Notes: a model not told the origin generated them from the letters alone. Positions 15,905 to 25,552 are shown, counted from the first letter of the stretch. The stretch is DNA of 64,000 bases from DATBLE01 sp963841405 (GCA_963841405.1 CAWJCM010000001.1:310001-374000); one strand, 5' to 3'. Program-made: numbers and translations.

Positions 15905-16903
15905 TCAGGCGCCGAGACCTGCGCGTGCCGGCTCTCGCAGGGCGACCAGGCGCACCGCCATCGTCGCGAGCACACCGCACAGCGAAGCGGCGACGGCACT
16001 GATCACGAGCAGAAGGCCGGAGGCGAGCGAGAAGTCGATCGCCACGTCCTTGGCGACACCCAGCGCCAGCAGAATCGCCGCAGCCGCTCCCGCGTTGACC
16101 ACGGCTCCACCGGACGTGATCGGGATGATTCCGGCCGCTGCGCCCAGGCAGATCACGGTCAACGCCGTCTGCGGGGCGAACGAGAGCCCGAGCGCGCTCA
16201 GGAGCGCGGCGCTTCCAAAGGCGCGCGCCGACCAGCAGGCGAAGAGGTAGAACCAGGCGACGATCGCGTCCCTGCGCCCGCCCGGCGACGTGTGCAGCGC
16301 GACGTGATCGCCGAGCGCACGCAACCCGCGGCTACGGCCGAGCAGGCGCACGCTCCCCAGGCGCCTTCCGACGACCAGCAGCGTCGAGCAGCCAATGCCG
16401 AAGGCGACGACGACGAGCAGCGGGCCGCGCAGCACCGAGTTGGTCGTGACCGTCGCCGAGATCGAGAGAGGAAGCATCGCGATCGCGTCGATCATCCCCA
16501 GGGAGACGATCGAAAGGGCGGTCGCGCCCAGCCCTACCCGGATGCCGCCAAGCTTGCGCAGCACCCCGACTTTGATCAGGTAGTCGAGTCGGAATGGAAG
16601 AACCGCGCCGCTCGCGGCGGCGGCCCCCACCGAGGCCAGGCACCCGGCCTGACCAGGACACTCGTCGGGAGGAAACAGACGGTGCCACGCGCGTGCCCGG
16701 AAGAAGAAGCTGCCGAGGTAGGCAAGCGCCGCGGCAGCGGCGAGCCACGGCTCCACGTGGTCGAGCGGCCAGCTCGAGTGTGTCAGTCGGCGACCGAGCA
16801 GGAGCGACGCCACGACGGTGAACGTGGCGAAGCCCACGCTCGCGACGAGCCGACGGCGGGACATGGGCGAGCCGCCCTTCGCGCGGCCGACGATTCGGAT
16901 CAC
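15905..16903 (-). CDS. integral membrane protein, lysylphosphatidylglycerol synthase/flippase-like
   Basis: About 332 residues with roughly eight hydrophobic segments (for example FATFTVVASLLLG, AAAALAYLGSFFF, ALSIVSLGMIDAIAMLPL, ALTVICLGAAAGIIPI). The pattern, with ITSGGAVVNAGAAAAILLALG near the end, resembles the LPG synthase transmembrane/YbhN-type flippase family. I take GTG 16903 because its GTGA overlaps the stop of the upstream gene; ATG 16864 is the alternative. It probably handles a lipid or lipid-linked sugar. Confidence 0.7.
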   Translation of the reverse strand: MIRIVGRAKGGSPMSRRRLVASVGFATFTVVASLLLGRRLTHSSWPLDHVEPWLAAAAALAYLGSFFFRARAWHRLFPPDECPGQAGCLASVGAAAASGAVLPFRLDYLIKVGVLRKLGGIRVGLGATALSIVSLGMIDAIAMLPLSISATVTTNSVLRGPLLVVVAFGIGCSTLLVVGRRLGSVRLLGRSRGLRALGDHVALHTSPGGRRDAIVAWFYLFACWSARAFGSAALLSALGLSFAPQTALTVICLGAAAGIIPITSGGAVVNAGAAAAILLALGVAKDVAIDFSLASGLLLVISAVAASLCGVLATMAVRLVALREPARAGLGA

Positions 16904-17274
16904 GAGACAGCCCGCACCAGGTAGACGTTGCCGCGCAGATCCTCCTCGGTAACGCCGGGCACCTGGCGGAAGAGCGCGATCATGAAACCCGAGCAGCGCC
17001 CCGGCTCGAGCACGTCGGAGCGGCGAATGCGCCCCAGCTCCTCGAACCGCTCCCAGCACTCGCGGATGCTTTCGACCGCCAGCCACCGCGGACCGTTGCT
17101 CGACTGCAACAACACGCGCCGCCCGCGCTCGTAGCCGCCGATCGTTGTGGTCGAAGTCGGCGTGATCGGGATCGTTGCCCCCGCCCGGGCGAGCCGGTCG
17201 AGCACCTTCTCCGCGTCCAGCCAGGACGGAGCGACCGGCGGTCCCGCATCACCCTCGAGCTCGTGGTGCACCAC
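16900..17274 (-). CDS. hypothetical protein
   Basis: 124 residues if started at GTG 17274 (VVHHELEGDAGPP). It contains TTTIGGYERGRRVLLQSSNG and ends GNVYLVRAV. No family recognised. It overlaps the membrane protein downstream by 4 bases, which supports it being real. The start is uncertain: no convincing Shine-Dalgarno is seen and the frame stays open upstream in low-complexity sequence. Confidence 0.5.
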   Translation of the reverse strand: MVHHELEGDAGPPVAPSWLDAEKVLDRLARAGATIPITPTSTTTIGGYERGRRVLLQSSNGPRWLAVESIRECWERFEELGRIRRSDVLEPGRCSGFMIALFRQVPGVTEEDLRGNVYLVRAVS

Positions 17275-17533
17275 GTAAGAGTTGCGAGGCGGATTCAGCG
17301 GGTTGCTCCTGCTCGTCGACGTTGGGTTGCCAGGGGGAGACCTCACGCGCTCCGCCGTCAGGCGAGCAAGCGAGAAGAGGGGCACCCAAGGAGACCGCCT
17401 CGGCACCCGAAGCGTAGCGGGTCCACTCCCCGATCGTGCCCCGCGCCGCTGCGCGGCGAGGAAATCGAGCCGACGCCCACTGCGTCGACGGTAACGGCAG
17501 ACGGCGAAGACCTGGAGGGCCAGTGTTGACGAA

Positions 17534-17968
17534 ATGTCTCTCGATCGACGGTCGGTACGGCACCGAAGACGAAACGGCCCGGAGGCCGGCTGCAGCCGGC
17601 TCCGGCATCCGCAAGGGTCGCAGTTTGTCTTCGAGGCGCCCGGTGGAATGCGAGGGGTGGGCAAGGAGGCATGTGCCGCGTTCTACGGCGGCTGGTTCGC
17701 GGCCTTCCCCGACGCGCACGTCGAGATCGACAGCCTGCACATCCTCGACGACGTTGCCGTCGAAGAGGGCACGTTCACCGGGACACAGGATGGCACTCTC
17801 CACGCTCCCACAGGCGACATTCCGCCGACCGGCCGCTCCGTCGAGGTCGGCTACATCCAGGTACTTCGGTTCCGTGATGGCAAACATGTCTCGTTCCATC
17901 TGATGTTCGATCGGCTCCTCATGCTCGAGCAGCTCGGCCTGATTCCGGCACCGGACGGCACCGGATGA
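17534..17968 (+). CDS. SnoaL-like polyketide cyclase family protein, N-terminus doubtful
   Basis: The last 110 residues match SnoaL/ester-cyclase proteins of the NTF2 fold: FEAPGGMRGVGKEACAAFYG, then WFAAFPDAHVEIDSLHI, VEEGTFTGTQDG, and the Arg-Ser-Val-Glu-Val plus RFRDGKHVSFHLMFD ending. The first 30 residues (MSLDRRSVRHRRRNG) are Arg-rich and do not resemble the helix that normally begins the family, so the 5' end has probably been lost or frameshifted. Function unknown. Confidence 0.55.
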   Translation: MSLDRRSVRHRRRNGPEAGCSRLRHPQGSQFVFEAPGGMRGVGKEACAAFYGGWFAAFPDAHVEIDSLHILDDVAVEEGTFTGTQDGTLHAPTGDIPPTGRSVEVGYIQVLRFRDGKHVSFHLMFDRLLMLEQLGLIPAPDGTG

Positions 17969-18212
17969 CCCCGTTTCTCTGATCGCGCTCCCGTCGCGGG
18001 TCCAGCCAGACGCGACCCGGATCGGCTCATGCGCGACCGCTGTTCGAGCACACCGCCGCCTTGCCGGGTACAGGAAACAACGGCGTGTTACGCGGTGCTG
18101 TCTCGCTCCCGGCCGGAGGGCAGGCCGGTGAGGCCTCTATGCTTAGGCGTCTCGGAGGTGCTGTGGTGCGCAGGCGAACCTCGGCTCCGTCGCCGTCGAA
18201 GGGAGAGTCGGG

Positions 18213-19208
18213 TTGGCCGCGCGCGTGATGATTGCAACCTGGCAGGAGGATGGTCCGGCCGCCTGCTTTCGCAAGGTGTGTGCGGCGGCCGCCATGCATG
18301 CGCCGGTCGCGGTCCGGGGAAGACGGACGGCACGGAGTGTCGGCGCCTATTTCGACCTGATCACGAGGGAGGGGCGTCTCTTCTACGGGGACAGCTTCCA
18401 TCTGGGCTACTTCTCGAACGGCGCGCAGAGCCTGGTCGAGGCACTCGAGGCCCACACGGACCTGGTCGCCGGGCTGGCGCGCGTCGAGCTGGCGGACGAG
18501 GTACTGGACGTCGGCTGCGGCCTCGCAGCGCCCGCAGTTCGGATGGCGAACCGGTACGGCTGCCGGATCACCGGCGTGAACATCAGTCGCGAACAGGTGC
18601 GCCAGGGCAACCAACTGATCTCCGATCTCGACCTCGCCGACCAGGTGATCGTCCAGCGCGGAGACGCACGCGCGCTGAACTACCCCGACGAGTCGTTCGA
18701 CGCGATCGTCTGCCTCGAGGCGGCCGGCGACATCTGCGTCACCGAAGGAGACAAGAGCAGACTCGTGACCGACCTCTTCCGGATTCTCCGTCCCGGAGGG
18801 CACGTCGGCTTCTCGGATCTGGCGTTGCGGAACCCGGTATCGCCGGCCGACGACCGGGAGTTGCGTGCCGTGCTCTACCACTCGGCCGCCGAGCTGGTGA
18901 CCGACTGGCCGGCCATCTTCCGCGGTGCAGGCTTTCGGATCGTCGAGTCGCGCGACATCATTGCCGAGACGTTGCCGACCTGGGATCACGTGCGGGCCGT
19001 CTACGGAACACGCGGTGACGAAGTCGTGCGCCGGTACGGGCGGAGGCTGGTCGCCCGAACGATTGCCCACCTGGAGCGCATCGCCTCCATCCTCGCCGAG
19101 CACGGGACCTTCCCGACGCTCGCGGCCCAAAAGCCTCTCGGCGCCGTGAGCGATGTGTCCGGGGAAGACCGTTCTCGGGCGCCGGAGAGGTACGCTCTCA
19201 GTTCGTGA
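18213..19208 (+). CDS. class I SAM-dependent methyltransferase
   Basis: About 331 residues from TTG 18213 (GGGAGAG upstream); ATG 18228 or 18294 are alternatives. The SAM-binding motif is VLDVGCGLAAPAVRMA, with post-motif SFDAIVCLEAAGDI and LRPGGHVGFSDL. The preceding GDSFHLGYFSNG stretch is shared with sterol/tocopherol and glycine/sarcosine-type small-molecule methyltransferases. The acceptor is unknown. No partner genes surround it. Confidence 0.85.
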   Translation: MAARVMIATWQEDGPAACFRKVCAAAAMHAPVAVRGRRTARSVGAYFDLITREGRLFYGDSFHLGYFSNGAQSLVEALEAHTDLVAGLARVELADEVLDVGCGLAAPAVRMANRYGCRITGVNISREQVRQGNQLISDLDLADQVIVQRGDARALNYPDESFDAIVCLEAAGDICVTEGDKSRLVTDLFRILRPGGHVGFSDLALRNPVSPADDRELRAVLYHSAAELVTDWPAIFRGAGFRIVESRDIIAETLPTWDHVRAVYGTRGDEVVRRYGRRLVARTIAHLERIASILAEHGTFPTLAAQKPLGAVSDVSGEDRSRAPERYALSS

Positions 19209-19244
19209 AGCGTCTGGTGACGGCGCTTTCGGACTGACTCCGGG

Positions 19245-19812
19245 GTGAGATACCTGCGCCGGATCGCCGCGCGCAACGCAGCCGCCGACGCGACCGATCC
19301 CGGCTCGGGCGAACGTCGCGTGGGCAGCGTGACCGTGATCGTTCCCACCACCGGTTCGCCCTCGCTCGCCGAGTGCGTGACGGCAAACATCCATGCCGCG
19401 AGCCGTCTTCGAGCGGGTCGGCCCGTTCGAGGAGTCGGTCGTCGAGGCGGCCTGCGAGGACTGGGAGTGGGCGACCCGCGCGCGCCGGCGAGCGGCGCCG
19501 GTCGTGTTCGATCCTTCGGCGGCGCTCGACCACCCGTGCATGAGCCGCCTGCCAGACCTGAAGCTGAAGGCCGAGCAGCACCAAAATCCTTACCGGAACT
19601 TCTCCGAGACGTCACGATTCAGGTGCTTCACTGTGAGCATGGAGAACAGAGGTGACGAACTGGGCGAGCGCCGCCTGACCGGCTGGATCGCGTGGTATCG
19701 CTTCGCTCGGCGGGAGTTCGCGTACGCACACGGGGAGGCGGTCGTCTACGCCAACCTCCGCACGGTCGAGGACCTCAACCGCGCCCGCCGCACGGACCGA
19801 GAGGCCGCCTAG
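19245..19812 (+). pseudogene. decayed family 2 glycosyltransferase
   Basis: Two pieces of a GT-A glycosyltransferase remain in different frames. The piece at 19245-19400 carries the N-terminal strand VGSVTVIVPTTGSPSLAECV. About 10 bases later, in another frame, 19393-19812 carries the C-terminal acceptor-side motif FERVGPFEESV-EAACEDWEW followed by 90 residues. The roughly 150-residue middle, including the DxD metal site, is missing. It is therefore an internal deletion plus frame change. Downstream, 19825-19858 repeats a 34-bp sequence found at 54356. Confidence 0.6.
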
Positions 19813-19824
19813 CTCGTCCGTCTG

Positions 19825-19858
19825 CCCCGCACGATCGACGCAGGCTTCGCCGAGGCGG
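19825..19858 (+). repeat. 34-bp dispersed repeat, copy 1
   Basis: 31 of 34 bases match 54356-54389. In one frame both encode LPRTIDA followed by FAEA. Here it follows the glycosyltransferase remnant; the other copy abuts the second TOPRIM gene. It may be the surviving tail of a shared gene. Confidence 0.55.
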
Positions 19859-19870
19859 CGAACGTCTGAG

Positions 19871-20188
19871 CTACGCGGGCGGCTCGCCGGTGTCCGCGTT
19901 GTTGGGACAGACCCGCCGATGCTCTGCAAGGAGAGCGGGGCCACGGTGTTTCTCCGTGACGGCGACCCAGCCGCAGGCCTCGCAGGCGACCTCCCGCTCG
20001 GCCGCCTTCACAGCCCGCCGGGTGCGCGCTGCCTCGCCCGCCGGGCAATCATGCTCCTCGAACTCGCGAACGGCCCACCGCAGCGAGGGTCGCTCCCAGC
20101 GTCGACCGCAAACACCACATGACGCAACGCCGGGATTGTCGAGCGCCAGCTCGGCCTCCTCCCGACGTTTCGCACTGCCCCAAGCCAC
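19871..20188 (-). CDS. small double zinc-finger protein
   Basis: 105 residues with two similar Cys/His clusters: SCGVCGRRW with a later EHDCP, then ACEACGWVAV with a later HRRVCP. Each offers a CxxC pair plus His and Cys, as in small zinc-ribbon proteins. The tandem arrangement suggests an internal duplication. Probably binds nucleic acid or a protein; no named family. It is separate from neighbours on the same strand by 71 bases. Confidence 0.55.
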   Translation of the reverse strand: MAWGSAKRREEAELALDNPGVASCGVCGRRWERPSLRWAVREFEEHDCPAGEAARTRRAVKAAEREVACEACGWVAVTEKHRGPALLAEHRRVCPNNADTGEPPA

Positions 20189-20259
20189 CCGACCGACTCT
20201 ACCGACCGGAAGAGGTTCACCCGTTCCGGCAGCGGAGATCGACTATCCACCGTAAGCCG

Positions 20260-20808
20260 TCAGTCCGACGATCGGAACGCGAGGAGCTCGGGTCCGTACT
20301 CGCGCAGCCAGGCGCGTTGACAGCGCCACTGCGGGCGGTGCCGCTCGAGGAGCGTCCAGAACGCACGTGAGTGATTCGCGACGCGCAGGTGGAAAAGCTC
20401 GTGAACGACCACGTAGTCGACCACGTCGGGCGGCGCCAGCACCAGCCGCCAATTGAAGGAAAGCGTGCCTCTCCCAGAGCACGATCCCCACAAGGTCCGT
20501 TGAGCTCCGATCCGGATCCGCCGGTAGGAGACACCGATCGACCCGGCCTCCTCCTCGGCCAGCTCCGAGACGAGTCGCCGCGCTCGCATCCGTCCCTCGG
20601 CCTCGCTCATCGCGAGTTGATCGAGGCCGAGACGAGGCACCTGGCGGCGCCGCTGCTGCTCGATCCACGCACGCCGGCCCGCAAGAACACGTTCGATCTC
20701 TGCCTGGCTCATCCAGTGGGGAACCACGAGCCGCGCCGGCCGGCCCCACGGAACCTCCACCCGCCACCGCCGCGCCCGTCGCGAGCGCCGGATCTCGACT
20801 CCGTCCAT
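20260..20808 (-). CDS. SprT/YgjP-like zinc metallopeptidase
   Basis: 182-residue DUF45/WLM-type metalloprotease. The zinc motif is VVHELFHLRVANHSRAFW (HExxH with a downstream His), and the family segment LWGSCSGRGTLSFNWRL precedes it. The N-terminal half has VPWGRPARLVVPHWMS then IERVLAGRRAWI, as in YgjP proteins. Such genes often lie near restriction-modification loci, but here the neighbours are a nitroreductase and a small zinc protein. Confidence 0.88.
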   Translation of the reverse strand: MDGVEIRRSRRARRWRVEVPWGRPARLVVPHWMSQAEIERVLAGRRAWIEQQRRRQVPRLGLDQLAMSEAEGRMRARRLVSELAEEEAGSIGVSYRRIRIGAQRTLWGSCSGRGTLSFNWRLVLAPPDVVDYVVVHELFHLRVANHSRAFWTLLERHRPQWRCQRAWLREYGPELLAFRSSD

Positions 20809-20846
20809 CCGCAGTGAGACTAGCCGCGCCGCGAGATCGTCTCCGG

Positions 20847-21362
20847 CTACCAGCGGCCGCGGTGCACGACCTCGTCGAACGGTCGGCGGTTGAGCCGCGT
20901 GAGTGGCTGCAGCGGCCCGCCGGCCGGGTAGCCGAGGGACAGAAGGTAGGCGAGGAAGTGGTCCTCCGGGAAACCGAGGATCTTCCGAGCGAGCTCCTGA
21001 TCATGCACGGACGAGTGACACGTGCCGATCCCGCGGTCGGCCGCCGCGAGCATCATCAGCATCGTCGCGTGACCGAGGTCGTACTGGAGGAGGCCGGCCC
21101 AGCGATCATCCTGCGGATTCGGAGCGACGATCGCGATCGCAGCTGCGGCGCCGCCAACATGCCACGCCCCCTGCCAAACCCCTGTGAGCTCCCGAAGCTG
21201 GTCGCGGTCCGTGACCAGCACGAAGTTCCACGGCTGCCAGTTCTTCGCCGACGGCGCGAGCCGCCCCGCCTCGAGAACCGTCGCCAGGTCTGCCTCGCTC
21301 ACCGGCGCGGACGAGAACTCCCGCACGTTCCGACGCGACCTCAGCGCATCCCACGTTTCCAC
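20847..21362 (-). CDS. nitroreductase family protein
   Basis: 171 residues starting at GTG 21362. Family features are the N-terminal RRNVREFSSAPV, the FMN-phosphate region RLAPSAKNWQPWNFVLV and the C-terminal LGYPAGGPLQPLTRLNRRP. It is an FMN-dependent NAD(P)H oxidoreductase acting as a homodimer. Substrate unknown. Confidence 0.88.
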   Translation of the reverse strand: METWDALRSRRNVREFSSAPVSEADLATVLEAGRLAPSAKNWQPWNFVLVTDRDQLRELTGVWQGAWHVGGAAAAIAIVAPNPQDDRWAGLLQYDLGHATMLMMLAAADRGIGTCHSSVHDQELARKILGFPEDHFLAYLLSLGYPAGGPLQPLTRLNRRPFDEVVHRGRW

Positions 21363-21585
21363 ACAGGCACCCTACGACGACCGCCGGCACCCTGCACGTC
21401 ACTGGTGGCCCAACACGCGAGCCCTGGCGTGCGACTGTCTCGCCGACCGACTGATCTGCGCGACCGCAAGGCCCCCAGCCTCTGGCGCTCTGGTAGTCCC
21501 GTGCGAGGCTGGATCCCGGGCTTCTGGCGACAACCCAGAGGGCAATGGCTCTGGATCTCGAGCGGCGATCGGAGAGAATGACACC

Positions 21586-22734
21586 GTGAGCAGTCGCCGA
21601 TCTCGAGGGACACCGGGCCGGCGTCGATTCTGCCGACTCCCGGCACCCGCTTGCCGGGCCGGGGCCGCGCTCGGAGCGGCGCTCATGCTGGCGCTCCCGG
21701 CTGTAGCGGCGGCCGCGCCTCCGGCGACCGACCGGCTCGAGCAGGCGAAGCTTCGCCAGGAGATCAGGCAGCTTCAGCTCGAGAACCGTGACCGCACCGG
21801 GATCCGCGGATTCCTCGGCTCGTACGGGGGCCTGCTCGCAGGCGTGGCGGCGCTCGCCACGGTTCTCGTGACGGTTACGAATCTCGTTCGTCAACGGAAT
21901 CTGGACCGCCAGCAGCGCCACGACGAAAGCCTCCGACGGCTCGACGAGCGTTTCTCGGCCGTGCTGACCGATCTCGGGGCCACCAGCGAGGCCGTACAGG
22001 CGGGCGCCGCAGTGTCGCTTCTGACCTTCCTGCGTCCCGAGCATCGCGACTATCACCGCCAGGTGAGGCTCGTCGCCCTCGCCAACTTGAAAGTCCGGCA
22101 ACCCGGCCCCGTGACGGCACTCATCGTCCGGGCGCTCTCGGATGCACTTCGAACCGCCGCACCGATCCAGAGCGACGAGATCGACTTCGCAGGAGCGGAG
22201 TTGACCGGCATCAACCTCGCCGGCCTGGACCTTCGCTCCGCGACGCTCAGGGGAGCGCAGCTGAAGGACGCAGATCTCACCGGCGCGAAACTGGAGGGCG
22301 TCGACGCCTACAAGGTCGGCTTCCACGGAGCCTGCCTATCGGGTGCAGATCTGCGCGAGGCGCATCTCGAGGGCGCGCATGCGCCGAAGGCGGTCTTCCA
22401 CGACCAGGCGAACCTGAACGCCGTCAAGTTCCACGATGCAGTGCTCACCGGTGCACGCTTCGAGTCGGCCAGCCTGCAGTCCGCGCATTTCGATCGCGCC
22501 CACCTCGAGGGTGCGCGTTTCCACAGCGCCGACGTCAACGACGCCTACATCAGCCCGGCCACCTTCGACGGCGTGACGGTGCAGGGCCTCAGCCGGGCGA
22601 AGAACAAACAGCAGGCGCACTTCTCTCCCGCGATCCTGGAGGAACTGCACAAGCTCGAACCGGCGCCAGCGGCGAGCACGGAAAAGCCACCCAACCCTGA
22701 CCGAGGCCAGCGAGGGGTGGCAGGCGGAGAATAG
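21586..22734 (+). CDS. membrane-anchored pentapeptide-repeat protein
   Basis: 382 residues from GTG 21586 (GGAGAG upstream). Order: signal-like segment ALGAALMLALPAVAAAA; a short coiled coil (LEQAKLRQEIRQLQLEN); a transmembrane helix (GLLAGVAALATVLVTVTNLV); a helical linker; then about 18 pentapeptide units of A(D/N)LxG type from residue 195 to 330 (for example FAGAELTGINLAGLDL). The repeats form a right-handed beta-helix presumably on the cytoplasmic side. Function unknown; it is not a topoisomerase-protecting Qnr-length protein. Confidence 0.8.
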   Translation: MSSRRSRGTPGRRRFCRLPAPACRAGAALGAALMLALPAVAAAAPPATDRLEQAKLRQEIRQLQLENRDRTGIRGFLGSYGGLLAGVAALATVLVTVTNLVRQRNLDRQQRHDESLRRLDERFSAVLTDLGATSEAVQAGAAVSLLTFLRPEHRDYHRQVRLVALANLKVRQPGPVTALIVRALSDALRTAAPIQSDEIDFAGAELTGINLAGLDLRSATLRGAQLKDADLTGAKLEGVDAYKVGFHGACLSGADLREAHLEGAHAPKAVFHDQANLNAVKFHDAVLTGARFESASLQSAHFDRAHLEGARFHSADVNDAYISPATFDGVTVQGLSRAKNKQQAHFSPAILEELHKLEPAPAASTEKPPNPDRGQRGVAGGE

Positions 22735-22791
22735 CGCGCCCGGGGCACGGCATCAAGCCGCGGCTCCTCGCTGCGCGGGTAGCGTCCGAAC

Positions 22792-23514
22792 GTGGCCGGC
22801 TTCGTCGACCTGCACACGCACGTGATCCCGTCGGGCGATGACGGCGCGCCGAGCATCCAGGCGGGCATCGACCTCTGCAGGACGATGGCCGCGGCGGGTA
22901 CTCGGATCGTGTACGGAACGCCGCATGCTCACCCGGCGGACAGCTGGTTTCCGATCACGGAGGAGCGCGTCGCCCTTGCCCGGCAGAGCTACGCGGAGAT
23001 GAAGCCGCGGTGTGCCGAGTTCGGGCTCGACCTCCGCCTGGGCTGGGAGCTGGCGGCCACCGGCGCGCTGGTCGGCGAACTGGGCGACTACGTCCTGGAA
23101 GGGACGCGGGCGATCCTGCTCGAACTCCCGGGGCCGTGGTTTTCGTTCGACGACGAGGTGGCGGTCACACGGGAGCAGGCTTCCGCGATCCGGGCCGCAG
23201 GCCTGGAAGTCGTGTTCGCACACCCCGAGCGCTCGGCCGGCGTTCAGCGCCGGCCGGAGCTGATGCTGGAACTGACGGAGCAAGGCGCACTGGTGTGCTT
23301 CAACGCGGACTCGTTCGTCGGCGGACACGGCGAGGCATCCGAGCGATGCGGCTGGCGGCTGCTCGAACTCGGAGTAGGCGACTTCGTCGCCTCTGACGCG
23401 CATCGCCCCGAACGCCCGAGCCGTCTGCGCGAGGCGATCGAAGCGATCGCCGCACGGTGTGGAGAGGAGCGCGCGCTGAGACTGGCGCAAGGCGTCGCCC
23501 TCGCGGACTTGTAG
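22792..23514 (+). CDS. PHP-domain tyrosine phosphatase, CpsB/YwqE-like
   Basis: 240 residues from GTG 22792. Metal-binding PHP motifs are in order: DLHTHVIPSGDDGAPS, YGTPHAHP, LGWELAATG, FAHPERSAG and VASDAHRPERPSR. This matches manganese-dependent CpsB/CapC-type protein-tyrosine phosphatases that tune capsule or exopolysaccharide synthesis. No capsule genes are seen beside it, so the substrate is open. Confidence 0.85.
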   Translation: MAGFVDLHTHVIPSGDDGAPSIQAGIDLCRTMAAAGTRIVYGTPHAHPADSWFPITEERVALARQSYAEMKPRCAEFGLDLRLGWELAATGALVGELGDYVLEGTRAILLELPGPWFSFDDEVAVTREQASAIRAAGLEVVFAHPERSAGVQRRPELMLELTEQGALVCFNADSFVGGHGEASERCGWRLLELGVGDFVASDAHRPERPSRLREAIEAIAARCGEERALRLAQGVALADL

Positions 23515-23647
23515 GCAGGTTTTCCGCCCGAATCCCCGGAGGGTGGGAAGAAGCAGCCGCATCCCGGCGGCGCTTCATCGAAGTTGGCACATGAGACCGC
23601 CCCTGCCCACCCGAACCGCCGACCGGATGAGAGAGCGCCCTCGTAGC

Positions 23648-24331
23648 ATGGCGCCCGTGACTCGAGGGCGAGCGATGGCAGCCTGTTTCGCGCTCGGTTC
23701 GGCGTGTTTCCTGGTCGGGCCGTTTCCAGGCTACGCCGAGCTCGTCGGCGAGTCGGCGGACGCCGTCACCTTCTTCGTCGGCTCGATCCTCTTCACGGCC
23801 GGCGGGGCACTGCAGAGCTGGCTCTCCTGGCCCACCCGGCGTAGCCCTGGTGCGGGCCGCATGGCCTGGTGGGCGGCCGCGATCCAGTCGGCCGGCACGC
23901 TGTTCTTCAACGTCACCACCTTCCAGGCGATGCACACGTCGCTGACCAGCACCGAGTACGACAAACTCGTCTGGAGACCGGACGCGTACGGGTCGGTCTG
24001 CTTCCTGATCTCAGGCGCTGTCGCCTATCGCGCGTCGCCGCGCCACGGGTGGCTGCCGATTCGCGGGGGCCGGGGATGGTGGCAACCGTCGGTCAACCTG
24101 CTCGGCTGCATCTTCTTCGGGGTCTCGGCCGTCGCCGGCTACCTCGTCCCTTCGACCGGCTCGATCCTCGACCTGGCGGCCGCGAACTGGAACACCTCAC
24201 TGGGGGCCGCCTGCTTTCTCGCCTGCGCACTCGACACGTTGCACAGTGGCGAAGCCTCGAAGATCCCGGGCATGCGCCGGCTACACGAGTTTGAGCGCAA
24301 ACTCGAAGCCGACATCCGACGGGCCGTCTAG
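23648..24331 (+). CDS. YrhK-like integral membrane protein
   Basis: About 227 residues with six hydrophobic segments (ACFALGSACFLVGPF, FFVGSILFTAGGALQSWLSW, AAIQSAGTLFFNVTTF, GSVCFLISGAVAYRA, VNLLGCIFFGVSAVAGYLV, TSLGAACFLACALDTL). The FxxGSxxFTxGxxxQ pattern is that of YrhK-type domains, duplicated here. The start is uncertain; ATG 23648 or 23627 are possible. Function unknown. Convergent with msrA, 7 bases apart. Confidence 0.7.
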   Translation: MAPVTRGRAMAACFALGSACFLVGPFPGYAELVGESADAVTFFVGSILFTAGGALQSWLSWPTRRSPGAGRMAWWAAAIQSAGTLFFNVTTFQAMHTSLTSTEYDKLVWRPDAYGSVCFLISGAVAYRASPRHGWLPIRGGRGWWQPSVNLLGCIFFGVSAVAGYLVPSTGSILDLAAANWNTSLGAACFLACALDTLHSGEASKIPGMRRLHEFERKLEADIRRAV

Positions 24332-24338
24332 GCGCGGA

Positions 24339-24866
24339 CTACCGCGTGACCGACTCGGTCCGGCGCGGGAGGACCCAGTTCGGACGCGGGAAGTGGCAGG
24401 TGTATCCGTTCGGATACCGCTCGAGGTAGTCCTGATGCTCAGGCTCCGCCTCCCAGAACGGGCCCGCCGGTGTCACCTCGGTCACGACCATTCCCGGCCA
24501 AAGACCGGACGCCTCGACATCGGCGATGGTTTCCTCGGCGACCCGGCGCTGCTCCTCGTCCAGATAGAAGATCGCCGAGCGGTAGCTCGTCCCGACGTCG
24601 TTTCCTTGACGGCCAGGCGTCGTCGGATCGTGGATCTGGAAAAAGAGCTCGAGCAGCTGCCGGTAGGTGACCTGCTCCGGGTCGAAGAAGATCTCGATCG
24701 CTTCGGCGTGCGTCCCGTGGTTGCGGTAGGTCGCGTTTGGAACATCGCCGCCGCTGTAGCCCACCCGAGTGGAGAGGACGCCGGGCCGCCTCCGGAAGAG
24801 ATCCTGCATCCCCCAAAAGCACCCACCGGCGAGGATCGCGCGCTCAGCCTCTTTGCTCATGTCCAC
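24339..24866 (-). CDS. msrA: peptide-methionine (S)-S-oxide reductase
   Basis: 175-residue MsrA. The catalytic Cys is in LAGGCFWGMQDLF, and RVGYSGGDVPNATYRNHGTHAEAI plus DPTTPGRQGNDVGTSYRSAI are hallmark stretches shortened here to their key parts. It repairs oxidised methionine using thioredoxin. Monocistronic, no msrB nearby. Confidence 0.95.
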   Translation of the reverse strand: MDMSKEAERAILAGGCFWGMQDLFRRRPGVLSTRVGYSGGDVPNATYRNHGTHAEAIEIFFDPEQVTYRQLLELFFQIHDPTTPGRQGNDVGTSYRSAIFYLDEEQRRVAEETIADVEASGLWPGMVVTEVTPAGPFWEAEPEHQDYLERYPNGYTCHFPRPNWVLPRRTESVTR

Positions 24867-25080
24867 ACTTCCGCGCTCGTCACTCTACCGGTGAACCCAA
24901 GAGCGGCCTGCCCTGGCTCGCGGGCGAGTTCGAGCTCGTGGCCCGGAGGCCCCGATCGCGGAGCTCGAACACGCACTCGCCTACGAGACCGGCACCTACT
25001 CGCGCTCGGCCAAGAGCTCCCGATCGAGACTGCCCGCGCCTTCACGATCCGAGCCTCGACCCGGAGGGCTCGTCTACCGG

Positions 25081-25404
25081 CTAACTGAGCTGCAGGGTCA
25101 GCAGCGTGATGGCGGCGACCGCGCCGACGAGCGCGACCATCGTGACTCCGGCAAGACCGGCGGCCGCGAACTTGAGCTTCCGTGGCGTGAACGCCCACAC
25201 GAGCCCGACGATGCCGAACTTGCCAAGTGTTCCGCCTTTGAGCAGCAACCTGGCCGCGACGGCCGCCACTACCAGGATCCACCGTGCCGGCACGAACCGA
25301 ATCTCGCCGATCCCTCCTGGCCACGGCGGGCGAGGGGCGCTTGAGCCGGATCTGCCTCCCCGGTGAGTCGGAGACGATACCGGCTTGTCCAAGAAACCGG
25401 GCAT
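25081..25404 (-). CDS. small membrane protein of unknown function
   Basis: 107 residues if started at ATG 25404. It has a Pro/Gly-rich N-terminus, then two hydrophobic stretches, WILVVAAVAARLLLKGG and LAGVTMVALVGAVAAITLL, separated by FGIVGLVWAFTPRKLKF. No family recognised. The 214 bases on its right (24867-25080) hold no convincing gene. Confidence 0.5.
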   Translation of the reverse strand: MPGFLDKPVSSPTHRGGRSGSSAPRPPWPGGIGEIRFVPARWILVVAAVAARLLLKGGTLGKFGIVGLVWAFTPRKLKFAAAGLAGVTMVALVGAVAAITLLTLQLS

Positions 25405-25552
25405 CCCGCCGAGTGTAGCTTCAGCGGACTGATCGACCGTCGCTGCCTTTCCGTCCTCGACCCCCGAGAGCTTGACAGAGCTCGGGAATCGGTTCGGGCC
25501 CAGACCAGGAGACACTTCGAGAACCCCTCCTCGGCCGACTGCCTCCTGACGT